DNA of 18,776 nucleotides, taken from positions 1,161,018 through 1,179,793 of the forward strand of contig PJRA01000263.1 of the NCBI GenBank assembly GCA_016987375.1. Reading direction: 5' to 3'. Both the position numbers and the translations under genes were made by a program. This DNA is from Brachionus koreanus. Taxonomy: Eukaryota; Rotifera; Eurotatoria; Ploima; Brachionidae. How positions within the stretch are numbered: position 1 is the stretch's first letter; every line of letters begins with the position of its first letter. The notes below the pieces were generated by a model, which searched no databases, was not told the DNA's origin, and worked only from the letters and a program-made list of their open reading frames with translations. Below are positions 8,788 through 18,016 of this stretch, one piece after another.

Positions 8788-9633
8788 CTATAAACAGTTT
8801 TTTAAGAAGAAATCATCTTTAAAATAGTCAGTTTTGTATTTATTATTGTTTAAGTAACAGTTAATTTTTGATGAATATTTGATACATTGTCTATCAAGTA
8901 AATTAACTTTTAAAAAATTACTACAATTCAAATAAAACCCTAAGCCCATTTGGAATTTCTCAACAGCAAATTGAATCATTGATTTCTCTGTATCCAAATT
9001 TGAATTTTGCTTTTGAATATATTGAGTGAATCTAGGCTCAATTATTATTTTACTGAAATTTTGTTTTTCTCCTAAAAATTCACTTCTTATTTTTAAATTA
9101 TAATTAACATTGATAGAAGAATTTATTTTTAAGAAAATATTCACAAATGTAGGAATCATTTTTAAAGCATGTATCTCATTTTTTTTTTGACTACTTAAGT
9201 TGAATTTTTTAAATTCAGTTTCACCTTGAATTATTTTTACTTCTTCTTCAAATAAAGAGTAAAAATTTGTTTCAATATCGGCTATTAAAAGCAACTGTGT
9301 TTTTTCCAATTGAAAAAAATTAAAAAATACAAAGGATTCAAAAGCAAGATTCAAGGGAAAAAAATAATCTATATTTGCTGTTCTGGATATAGAACCTATT
9401 GAATAATTGAATTTTGAATTTGACACATTTGTTTGATTACTTTCGTTAAAATGGATATTTTGTTCTGTATTGGTTTCTAATATAATGTTTATCTATGAAA
9501 ATTTTTCAATTAGGAAAAGTAGAAAAATACCAAATAAGATTCCAAATAAAGGCAAGGATCCAAAAATGAACAATAAACACAATATTTGTGATATTAATTT
9601 ACAACCCTTACTAAATTGAGTATCTTGTCTCAT
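8788..9633 (-). CDS. Orphan single-pass (type II) membrane glycoprotein
   Basis: Exon 1 is 9633-9531 (ATG at 9633) and exon 2 is 9476-8788. The 54-nt intron (donor G|GTATTT, acceptor ATATTAG) joins phase 1 to phase 1, giving 263 aa. A nearer acceptor at CATAG breaks the frame. Residues 1-12 are polar, 13-34 (LISQILCLLFIFGSLPLFGILF region) form one hydrophobic segment, and the remainder is soluble with a dense run of N-glycosylation sequons at 45-60 (NES, NQT, NVS, NYS) plus later NLS, NFS and NCS. Four C-terminal-half cysteines could form disulfides. This suggests an N-terminal signal anchor with an exoplasmic C-terminus. I recognise no family. It is head-to-head with CCDC91, 1.6 kb away. Confidence 0.6.
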
Positions 9634-9683
9634 ATTTAACATATTTTTAAATTGAAAATAAAAATGAAAAAATTAGAATTAAA

Positions 9684-9699
9684 ACATATATATATATAC
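9684..9699. repeat. TA dinucleotide microsatellite
   Basis: A short (AT)n run about 50 bp upstream of the orphan glycoprotein start codon. It could act as a TATA-like region for that minus-strand gene, but no more specific signal is visible. Confidence 0.4.
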
Positions 9700-10474
9700 A
9701 TTAAATATATTATTTGATAAACTTGTCATACCTATTCACATTTTTTTTAAATAGAATAAAAACTTAAATATGATAAGATATTGTTGTAAAAAAAAACTTA
9801 AAATTCGAATTAGATATCCAGTTCATCTTAAAAAAGACCTAGTTCATTTTAACCCCCTATGTTTTTTACAAAGTATTTCTAAACAAAAAAAATTGAAAAA
9901 TATTCAGAGTTTAAATTTGATAATATTACTTTTCATGATGCTTTCTTAAAGCTGTAATAAAAATATTTCAATTTTTCTAAAGATAATTAAAATTAGCATT
10001 AAAATATGCAGCGATTAAAACTATCACTTTTTAATTATTGGCAAAATTGAGCCCTCTTAATATACTTAACAACTAACCATTACAAAATAAAATGTATTTT
10101 TATTAGGATTCAAATCCGACAAAAAAAAAGATATAAGATTAATAATTATTTTCGTAGCTAATTTTATTTTTCAGTAAACAAAATGATAAAAAAAAATCTA
10201 ATTTTATTAAAAAATTAGCTTACACAATTAATTAGTAGATAAAAAATATTACAAATTTAATATAATTTAGTCAGCGTATTAAATCTTTTGATTTTACTGA
10301 TCATCAAAATAATAAGATTATTTTTTTTCTTTTTTGTTGGTATCCGTCATGCTTTTTCTTGGTGAACATCAAGTCTATCTTCTACAAAGATAGAAGTCCC
10401 AGAGTGTGTTTGAGGTTCCAATAAATAAAGCATTTTATTACACATGGATCATTTGATGTCTTTTTTTCATTTGA
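9700..10474. other. Divergent intergenic region between the orphan gene and CCDC91
   Basis: No supported gene. A less AT-biased patch at about 10335-10520 contains a perfect 7-bp stem-loop, CTATCTT-CTACA-AAGATAG (10375-10393), and ends near the small minus-strand ORF. Its purpose is unknown. Confidence 0.4.
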
Positions 10475-10606
10475 TCACTTTTTGTATCTTTTTTTTTCTT
10501 TTGCTGTCCATCTTTTGTCCTCAAAGTTTTCATTTAACATGTCCAGTGCTTTTTTGTATAAAGAAAGATCGACGATATTTGATTTTCTAATTCTTTTGAC
10601 TGTCAT
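10475..10606 (-). CDS. Possible small basic protein (43 aa)
   Basis: A minus-strand ATG at 10606-10604 opens 43 codons to TGA at 10475-10477. The product starts MTVKRIRKS and ends with a very basic KRWTAKEKKRYKK. Codon composition is more protein-like than in nearby DNA, and clustered Lys/Arg would suit a nuclear or nucleic-acid-binding peptide. An in-frame continuation after the stop shows further stops, so it could instead be a remnant exon. It matches no family I know. Confidence 0.25.
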   Translation of the reverse strand: MTVKRIRKSNIVDLSLYKKALDMLNENFEDKRWTAKEKKRYKK

Positions 10607-10889
10607 TTAATAAATTTGACTATCATTGTCTGTGTCATCATCTCTATTATTACATTAATTAAATATTACTCAAAAACCTGCTTAAAGAAAACACAAATGA
10701 ATGTTTTACAAGTGATATGTCAAGCTCTATTTATTTTAATCCAAAAAATTTTATAAAACAAAAACTTTAAATGAAAATTTTGAAAATTAGATTTTATTAT
10801 GTCATTATTGGAAACAAGATCTGTTAGCAACAACAGTAACTGGTGAATTATGTCCATGGGAGGGTGAAATGACCAATTATCAAATGACC

Positions 10890-10976
10890 TTTACACGTCA
10901 CAATATCAATTTATGATTCGTCATCACATCAATTTGATTATAAAAGCTAACAGACTTTGCCGAGTTGTTCCTCATT
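10890..10976 (+). promoter_or_regulatory. Core promoter of CCDC91 with CRE-like sites
   Basis: TATAAAAG at 10939-10946 is followed 35 bp later by an initiator-like TCATTA (A at 10974). Upstream are ACGTCAC (about 10894-10900) and CGTCATCA (about 10919-10926), which resemble cAMP-response/ATF sites, and a GACCAATT CCAAT-like box (about 10871-10878). The patch is visibly less AT-biased than its surroundings. Assignment to CCDC91 rests on orientation and the intron that follows. Confidence 0.4.
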
Positions 10977-11056
10977 ACTCTACAGATTTTAAAATTCATC
11001 GACACATGTAGATTAATAGAAAACTACTTAATTTTAAATCGAAAAACTTGTGAAAG

Positions 11057-11261
11057 GTTTGTATATTGAGTAATTTAATTTTTAAAAAATATCTAAGGAT
11101 TGCCTCTATTCAAAAGAAAGAAAAATATTTCAATTTATTTCTCAAATACTCAAATTTTTCTTTTCTAAAATTATAAATTATTGCATTTGACATAATGGAA
11201 TATAATATTTTTTCATAAATTACATAAATAGTTTACAACCTCAAATTTCCTTCATTTTTAG
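11057..11261 (+). other. Probable 5'-UTR intron of CCDC91
   Basis: The donor GAAAG|GTTTGT at 11057 and acceptor CATTTTTAG at 11253-11261 flank a 205-nt AT-rich intron ending five bases before the CCDC91 ATG. This links the promoter near 10940 to the coding region. A trans-spliced leader at the 11261 acceptor is an alternative. Confidence 0.4.
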
Positions 11262-11265
11262 CAAA

Positions 11266-12387
11266 ATGGATGACGAATTTGGAGGTTTCGAAGTAAGTCT
11301 TTTTAGTTATTTATATAACACCAAGTGGTTATCTTCACTTTGAAAAAAGGCAGCTCCCAGTTCCAGCTCAGAAGAAAGTCCGAAAAAGACTGAACCTCAT
11401 TCCACCCAGAATTTACCTAAATGGATTTTAGACCAAGCCAAATCTGATTCACTCAAACAAGGAGAATCAAGCACCATAGAGAATTTGCAAGACGAGCTAT
11501 CTCGTACCAAGGAGCATTTATTGGATCAGCAAATGAGTTACATTCAACTTCAAACTGAACACAGACAAGAGCTTCAGTCTCCTCGAGTTCTCAAACAATT
11601 TCAATCGGCTATGAATCAAGCTTTGCAGGCTCAACGTGAATCATTGAAAAAAGAACTTTTTCAAAGACAGCAAGAGTTTGAGGTTACTTTGGTTGATAAA
11701 ATACGAGACATTAATAAAACATTTGAGAAAACTATTTGTGAAAAATTCGAGTGTAAACTGGCTGAATTTCAGGAAACTTTAATCAAACATTATGAGTCTG
11801 AATTTGAAGATTTAGAATTGAAGATAAAATTTTTGATCGAAAAACAACTAAAAGAAATGAATTTACAAGAAAAAAATCAGTTTAAGAATGAATTTGCTCA
11901 TTTAGAACAAGAATTAAGACAAAATAATGATAAACAAATGCAGAAATTTTTTCATTCTCAGGCTGAAATGTTCAAGGACCAAGTAAAATCGACTATATTG
12001 CAAGAGCATTTGATACACAAGGATTTGATAAATTCAAAATTAGAAAAATTGTTTCGCGATAGCGAGGAAAAACGACGAAAAACCAATATTCTCTTTGCCA
12101 AACATTTAAATGGATTAAATTTCTTTGTAGATAATGCGTCAAAACAAATGAGTATATTGCGTGAGGCTCAAAAAGATATGCTTAAAAATAAAGAAATTGT
12201 TGATTACTATGGTGATGCAGCAACAAGTGACCCTGGTGTCAAGACAAATTCAAACTATTCATTATCCAATTTTACAAATTTTTTAGATCCAACTCTTAAA
12301 ACAAGTTTTGAAAAATCTCAGTCTAAAGAAGATTCGTTTGAGTTTGAGGATGATCCAAATTTGATTGACGAGGACCTCTTGGCATGA
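11266..12387 (+). CDS. CCDC91: CCDC91 (p56), GGA/AP-1 accessory coiled-coil protein
   Basis: Exon 1 is 11266-11292, encoding MDDEFGGFE up to a perfect donor GAA|GTAAGT; exon 2 is 11350-12387 (intron 57 nt, phase 0). The result is 354 aa starting MDDEFGGFEAAP. This closely matches the N-terminus of vertebrate p56/CCDC91 (MDDDDFGGFEAA), whose FGGF motif binds the gamma-adaptin-ear domains of GGAs. A short linker (SSSSEESPKK, then LPKWILDQAKSD) leads to a long coiled coil over roughly residues 45-290, ending with RKTNILFAKHLNGLNFFV...KQM, like the vertebrate C-terminal SLELF..AQKQ segment. The tail is acidic (FEFEDDPNLIDEDLLA). Family role: trans-Golgi clathrin-adaptor trafficking. It is shorter than human CCDC91 (about 440 aa), mainly in the linker. 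Confidence 0.85.
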
Positions 12388-12559
12388 CTGTTTAATTTTA
12401 GCTTTACTAACGACTATCTGTTTTTTAATGTTTTAATATTATATTCATTTTAAAAACAGTAAATCTTTATTTTAAACAAACTTTTTGTTAAAAAAACAAA
12501 TTCAAAAATAATTAATTTTTTAAATAGTCAAATTTTTGATTCTAAATTCATATTTTAAA

Positions 12560-12565
12560 AATAAA
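12560..12565 (+). terminator. Possible poly(A) signal of CCDC91
   Basis: AATAAA about 173 nt after the stop codon; the first canonical hexamer downstream. Moderate support only. Confidence 0.3.
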
Positions 12566-12755
12566 AAAAAATACTCAAAAGGGAATCACAAATTTTATTG
12601 ATTAACAAGAAAATAGAAAATGAATATACTTTAATGATTTAATCTTTACATTTAGGGGGTTTTAATTTTTTAAAACGTATTTAAATTTAACAAAGTACTA
12701 TTAAATGAATAAATCCAACCCAATATTATCAATGATTATCTAAAAAATCTAAATA

Positions 12756-13756
12756 TTAAAAAAATAACCTCATATAGGTGACTCCCTTTTTTTGAAAAAT
12801 CCCAAAAAAAAGGATAATTATTCTTTATAGTTTAATTGAAATTTATCTACTAAATTTAGGTGAAGAAAAAAATTTGGAATATTTTTTAAAAATAAATATT
12901 TAAAATAAGAACAAATAAATTATTTTAAACTTTTCGAAATTTTGAATTTTGTTTTTGAAAAGTTTAAAAAAAAATGCCAGGAGAAAGTAATTTTAAATTT
13001 AATAAAATAGAAAAATAATTGTCTCATATTTTTAAAAAGCTAAATTGGACATTTCAACTTTAGAATCAAAGAATCCATTCAAGCAATTTGATTGTTGGTT
13101 CAAACAAGCAAAAGAAAACAAAAATGTTAAAAATGCTAATGCAGCATGTTTAGCTACATGTGGATTGTACTAATTTAGCTAATTTAATTTTTTTTCTCTT
13201 TTATTTATTTTGAATATTAAATCTAGAGATGGACATCCATCATGTCGAATGATTCAAGTGGGAGATTTTAGCGAAAAAGGCTTGGTTTTTTTTACCAATT
13301 ATGACAGCAGGAAAGCTAAAGAACTCAGCCAAAACAAACATTGTTCATTTTGCTTCTATTGGGATCATTTGGACCGACAAGTTGTCCTAAAAGGTAGAGT
13401 TGAAAAGCTAGAAGAACATGATTCCATGGATTATTTTTCTCGTCGTTCAGTACCACAACAGCTTAAGACTTTATCCTCAGTACAAGGAAAAGTTATTAAA
13501 AATAAACAAGAATTAGTCGAAAGACAACAGCGCTTGGCTAAGGAATTTGAAACTACTAAAAAAATGCCTGTACCAGAAACATATTGTGGCTATTTATTTA
13601 TACCTGATGAATTTGATTTTTGGCAAGGAAATGGCGATGAAATCGATGATCGACTAGTTTTTCGTAAAAAACATGATCACGAAAATCAAGAATTTGTAAC
13701 ACTTGGTGAAGGTTTTTGGGTTATTGAAAGGCTTGGTGCCTAATTTTTTTTCTAAA
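12756..13756 (+). repeat. Copy 2 of the 1.0-kb duplicated segment
   Basis: Reads as identical to 6888-7888 (offset 5868) over about 1001 bp including non-coding sequence. The boundary on the right falls 13 bp after the stop codon, and beyond it the flanks are rearranged and about 5% diverged, so the identical tract has a different history from its surroundings. Confidence 0.9.
12974..13743 (+). CDS. PNPO: Pyridoxamine-phosphate-oxidase-like flavoprotein, copy 2
   Basis: Exons 12974-12986, 13064-13166 and 13227-13743, with the same introns and 210-aa product as copy 1; no difference was found. It keeps the FMN-contact motifs (R46, FFTN, SRK, RQ, W171, R181) and Y108 and R112, but has G51, Q116, E177 and D179 where active PNPO has Lys, Ser, Arg and His. 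CCDC91 lies upstream and MRPS31 1.6 kb downstream, so the copy sits in a different context from copy 1. The 3' UTR differs because the identical tract ends just past the stop codon. Confidence 0.82.
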
Positions 13757-13764
13757 ATTTTTTA

Positions 13765-13948
13765 ACTTTTGTTAATAGTAATTGTTTTATTTTGGGAAAT
13801 AAAGTAAAAAAACAATTTATCTAATGTAAATGAATTGCTTGAATTTCTAAATGTTTTATCATAAATTTTGCTGAAATAAGTGTGTCTAATTTTATCAAAT
13901 CTTTCAAATATTGAATTATCTTATTTTTTACCGTTAGATTGTAACATA
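13765..13948 (+). repeat. Block B, right copy
   Basis: Matches 8221-8407 at about 95% by eye, with a shorter A-run and a small TATA indel. It directly follows the PNPO-like stop here, lacking the roughly 330 bp present on the left. Confidence 0.75.
13798..13803 (+). terminator. Possible poly(A) signal of PNPO-like copy 2
   Basis: AATAAA about 55 nt after the stop codon, within block B. The same hexamer exists in the left block B but is far from the stop there. Confidence 0.35.
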
Positions 13949-14000
13949 ATTTCATAATTTCAATAGATAAATTTTGAATTTTAAGTATTCTAAATAATTA

Positions 14001-14057
14001 AGAGAAGTATTTTTATTGCTTTTCTTTTGTGTTGCTCTTGTACACCCATTCAGTCAC
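14001..14057 (+). repeat. Block A, right copy
   Basis: GAGAAGTATTTTTATTGC...CTTTTGTGTTGCTCTTGTACACCCATT... aligns with 7981-8038 at roughly 80% by eye. Here it follows block B, the reverse of the left-hand order. Confidence 0.55.
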
Positions 14058-15382
14058 CATTGATCGTCGTCACAAGTTATGATTTTTTTCCAAAATTGTA
14101 TTTGTCAAAATCCATTACAGATTCATTATTTACAATTAAATCGTCCTGATTTCAAACATTGATTAATTTTTATATTAACATCTAGACATATAAAACTTGT
14201 TTCAAATTTTTCATTAATATTTAAAAATTAAACTTTTCTTTTTTCTTAATTGAGAGCTTCATTTAATTGAAAAATTCTAGTTTTTTCCTCAGAATTCAGG
14301 ATCAAAATTTTCGTTTTTCTCGTATACACTTATACTCTATAAAAAATATTTTAAAAATTATCACAATTAATTATTATCAAAATCTTGAATCTCCCAAAAG
14401 TTAAGTTATTATCGAAATATAAAAATTGAATTTAACTTTTTAAATTATATATGAAAAAGAGCTAACAATTCTATCAGTTTACACTTAAAAATATTATAAA
14501 TTAAAATTCTTATTCACTTTAATTTAAAAAATTATTTTTTAATCGATTTCCGGAGATATTTATTACACGATGACTATCAAGCATCAAAAATCAATCAATG
14601 CTATATCAATTGACTCATTTAGATTGACAACTAATATAGATTTTTATTTTATATTAAGAGGAGATTGATGCAATTTTGTTTGTTTTTTTTTATAGAATTT
14701 TATCAGGTAAATTATTTTAAGATTTACATTTTAATTGATTGAAATTCATTGATTTTTTAGGAGAAAGCTCAAATAAAAATTTATTAGACTTTTTTTCAGT
14801 TATTAATATGATGCCTAAAAAATAGAACCATTTTATAAAGATTAAGCAAGTAATACCTTGCTAACATCATCATAATAGGATATTGTTTGATGTAACTATT
14901 GTTTATTTTATTTTTCTTATTTTCAATAGTTGACTTTTTTTAAAATTGTAAATGAATAATTTTTCAAAATTTTTGATTGGAAAACTACTATTTTATAAAA
15001 TCTTAACCACTTTGATATCTAAATATCAAAGATCAAAACTTTTTTCAAAAATTAATTTTTTTACATTTTAAAATATTTATTTTAAAGAAATGAACTTGGT
15101 AATTTGATCATATGTACAAAAAAAAACAATTTAATTCACTTTGAATTTTGAAAAATTAATTCAATTTGAGCAATGCATATTTCACTTGTTGATACATCGG
15201 TGAACAAAAAATTAAACAAAAATGAACAGAAATTAGAAAATTTAACAACTATATTATTTTTCTAAAAAACATTCAATTTTAAATATTTATTTATTTTTAA
15301 TTATTCAAAGAAAAAAACGGGAATTACTCCTCGATTGATTTAAAATTTAAAATAAATTTTTTAAAAAAAAATCACTTTTAAG
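14058..15382. other. Intergenic, no gene seen
   Basis: About 1.3 kb of AT-rich sequence upstream of MRPS31. No ORF, RNA gene or strong repeat was recognised on either strand, and no convincing TATA box could be tied to MRPS31. Confidence 0.5.
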
Positions 15383-16643
15383 ATGATGATAGTATTCTCA
15401 AGTAATTTAGCTAAAATAAATAGAGTTTTTGTCATTAGCAATTTCAGGTCTAATTTACACAAGAGCTGTTTTTTACTAGAATCTAAAAATTTTAAAAAAC
15501 CGAGCTCATTGGAAACAAAAAAAGATCGTAAATTAGATAAGAAAAATGTGAGAGAAAGACTTGCTAAAATGGCACTCATTTCTTTAAATGAAAAAACAAT
15601 TAATCACAGGCCACAGATAACAGAAAAACAGCCTGAAGAAATTGTAAAAAAAGAAAAATTAGATTTCACCACATCTTTTAGCCTTCAATTTTCGGCACAA
15701 GAATCTGAGAATTTGAAAACTAAAAAATATGAATCACCATACAAGTTTAACCAAAAAGATGATCGTAGTCGAAACATTGATAAAAAATTGGAAAAATATG
15801 CTCAAAAATTAGCTAAACTAATGGTTAAAAGCGAAAATGAAGAGTCCAAAACTACTAAAGAAATTATGGATAAAATGACTTTATCATTTGATAGAGAAAA
15901 AAGAAAATCTGTCTATCATAAGTATGAGATAAAAGTGGAAATGGATCAAATTGAAAAAAATAAAAATGATTTGATTAAGATAGTGAGCGAGAATAGAAAA
16001 ATATATGACGATGAATATAAAAATAAAAAGGAGAGTTTATATTTTGGAAAGCGTCAAACAAAATATAAACTAGATCAAAATAGTCCTTATCTTAAATCTC
16101 AAAATCTTGTAGATGGTAAAGGCCTCTCAATTTTCAATGAGATAACATCTTCTTCGAAATCACAAGAATCACCATTGTGGTCAATGCATTACGACCAAGA
16201 ACTTAAACATGCACAAGAAATTCCACCGCTGAATGGATTTGATGAATTGATTAAGTTGACTAAACAGGGAAAACTTTGGAAGTTTCCCATTGATAACGAA
16301 CAAGGTAAATTTGATATAAATTTTTCTAAAAATAAAATTATTTTTTCAAAAATTTAATTAAAATTTCAAAGACATAGATGAAACAGATGCACAAATACCT
16401 TTTCATGAGCATGTTTTTCTTGACCATTATTTGGAAGAATTTCCTCAAATTGAACCTATACAAAATTTTATGACTTTGGCATTGAATGGCTTAAGCCAAA
16501 ATAGTTTTCTTAGCATTAAAGAAAAAAAAGAGATAATCGATTGGTATAAGAACTATTTCAATGATAGAATGGATATTATTAAGGAGGCACTTGAAGCCGA
16601 AAGACTAGAAGCGTCTTATAGAGAAAGTTTTGAAAATAAATAG
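15383..16643 (+). CDS. MRPS31: Mitochondrial small-subunit ribosomal protein mS31 (MRPS31)
   Basis: Exons 15383-16304 and 16372-16643, intron 67 nt (AAG|GTAAAT ... TTTCAAAG), phase 1 to phase 1, giving 397 aa; human MRPS31 is about 395. The N-terminus (MMIVFSSNLAKINRVFVISN, then FRSNLHKS) is hydrophobic and basic without acids, as in a matrix-targeting presequence. The middle (residues 40-260) is Lys/Glu-rich and poorly conserved. The C-terminus carries the family signature: LWSMHYDQELKHA (265-277), LNGFDELIKLTKQGKLWKFP (283-302), then after the splice PFHEHVFLDHYLEEFP, NFMTLALNGLSQNSFLS and IDWYKNYFNDRMDIIKEA. It is a component of the mitoribosome 28S subunit. The start codon is either of two adjacent ATGs. 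Confidence 0.9.
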
Positions 16644-16732
16644 AAAATATTTTTTTTTAAAAAAGCCGAATTTTTTTCATGTAAAATTCTTTTTTCAAGT
16701 TGCTCTGTCTAAAAAGTAGAAAGTTAAATTTT

Positions 16733-16738
16733 AATAAA
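16733..16738 (+). terminator. Probable poly(A) signal of MRPS31
   Basis: AATAAA about 90 nt after the stop codon (TAG at 16641-16643), in the convergent gap shared with the downstream minus-strand gene. Confidence 0.4.
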
Positions 16739-17114
16739 ATTATTTTAATTTACTTATCTTTTTTTTTAAGTAAAAACAAATCATTTTCGAGATTATCATA
16801 GGTCAATTGGTAATTTTAAAAAGGTGTTAAGTAACATATCACATCTTCAAAAAGCGTTAAAAATTTCTTTAAATTTTATTAAATTAACAAATAATATAAA
16901 TAAGACTATCTTTTAGTCAAATTTTTTTTGGTCCTCATTAAACTTATCCTCATTATATTTTTTGTGACACAAAACAAGGCTGATGAAAGGTAAAACTAAA
17001 ATATAAATAAAGTTTTGATTATAGCTTTAAAAAGTTTAAAACACTACATTTTTTTCTAAGTTAGGTATAAATATAAAAATATAAATCATGATAAAAGCTT
17101 TTGAAATAAATATT
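16739..17114. other. Convergent intergenic gap, no feature seen
   Basis: Lies between the 3' ends of MRPS31 (+) and the HEIAH gene (-). AT-rich; no gene or repeat recognised. Confidence 0.5.
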
Positions 17115-17120
17115 TTTATT
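17115..17120 (-). terminator. Probable poly(A) signal of the HEIAH gene
   Basis: AATAAA on the minus strand (TTTATT on +) lies about 40 nt after the stop codon at 17159-17161. Confidence 0.45.
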
Positions 17121-17158
17121 ATTTTTAATTAAAAAACTTTAGATGCTTTAGTAAAAAA

Positions 17159-18016
17159 TTATTTATTTCTCATCAAACCACATTTTCTTACTCCAATATC
17201 TTCCAAAAGCATAAATGGGCCAATAATTGCCTCTAAGTCCTTTTTCCAATCACTGCTATTCTCAAGTTGCTCATCTGTCTGCTTTAGAACAAGGATATTT
17301 TTATCAAGTTTTTTCTCTAGAAACTTTGGCGTCTCATAGCAATCTTCTGCCAATGTACCAAGATAGATTTTCTTCAAATAATCTCGGTAAGCCAAAATAT
17401 AAATTTTCAGTCCTTCTGAGCTAAAATATCGTTCAACGCCAATACCTAATGTTAAATATTATTATTAAATTCTAATATAACCTTAAATCCTAAGCATCTC
17501 ACCAATACATTCTGATTCCTTTGTCCACTCTGTATTAGGTTGAACCAAAAGACGTACAATTCCACCGAATAATTTGTTTTCTAAAAAATCTCCAGTTTCA
17601 GCATAATCAGTAGGTGAATTGAGGATTCCCTTCCATCTCAAAACTAAGTGAGCTATTTCATGGATCAATAGTATTCCCATGTAAATTATCAGATATTGTT
17701 GCTCTTTACAATCAGATTGAGCAGTGTTTTTTAAAAAATCCAATCTTTGTCTAAATATGTCATTAAAATAAACATGTTTTGCATCCTTTGTTCGCTCAGT
17801 CCAAGCCATTACATATCCTTTTTTAGTATCTTCATTAGGAACACTATAAGTTATTCTAACCAATTTGATATTTTTAATACATATATCGAAATCAATTCGA
17901 AATATTTTCTCTAATACGTATTTGACAATATTTGTGTTTAAAAATTTATTTGCCACTCTAATCGATTGCTGTATATTTTCATCATGGGTTGATTCGAGTA
18001 AAAATTGAAGTTCCAT
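17159..18016 (-). CDS. Uncharacterised zinc-metallopeptidase-like protein (HEIAH motif)
   Basis: Exon 1 is 18016-17503, exon 2 is 17445-17159; the 57-nt intron (ATTG|GTGAGA ... AACATTAG) joins phase 1 to phase 1 and gives 266 aa. The core is a hydrophobic helix with LLIHEIAHLVLRW (H119, E120, H123), the HExxH zinc site, followed by AETGDFLENKLFGG (139-152), where E140 or E146 could be the third ligand as in gluzincins. There is no signal peptide or transmembrane segment, so it is probably cytosolic. Upstream, AKHVYFNDIFRQRLDFL may be an edge-strand/helix lead-in. I recall similar HExxH plus E..G..lE..lFGG proteins among uncharacterised fungal sequences, but this is memory, not a search. Substrate and partners unknown. 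Confidence 0.75.

Noticed and set aside
9479..9530. Shorter 38-nt intron in the orphan glycoprotein gene ending at the CATAG acceptor
   Set aside because: Leads to an in-frame stop within 15 codons, whereas the acceptor 16 nt later keeps the frame.
10096..10112. TAGGATTCAAATCCGAC resembling a tRNA T-arm
   Set aside because: The outer stem pairs fail and no acceptor, D or anticodon arms can be found around it.
10375..10393. 7-bp stem-loop as a histone-type 3' end
   Set aside because: The sequence does not match the histone stem-loop consensus and no histone gene is nearby.
15361..15579. 72-codon minus-strand ORF
   Set aside because: Antisense to the first exon of MRPS31, whose homology is clear at the C-terminus; composition is that of a shadow frame.
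17227..17424. 65-codon plus-strand ORF
   Set aside because: Antisense to exon 2 of the HEIAH gene, which is supported by phase-matched splicing.
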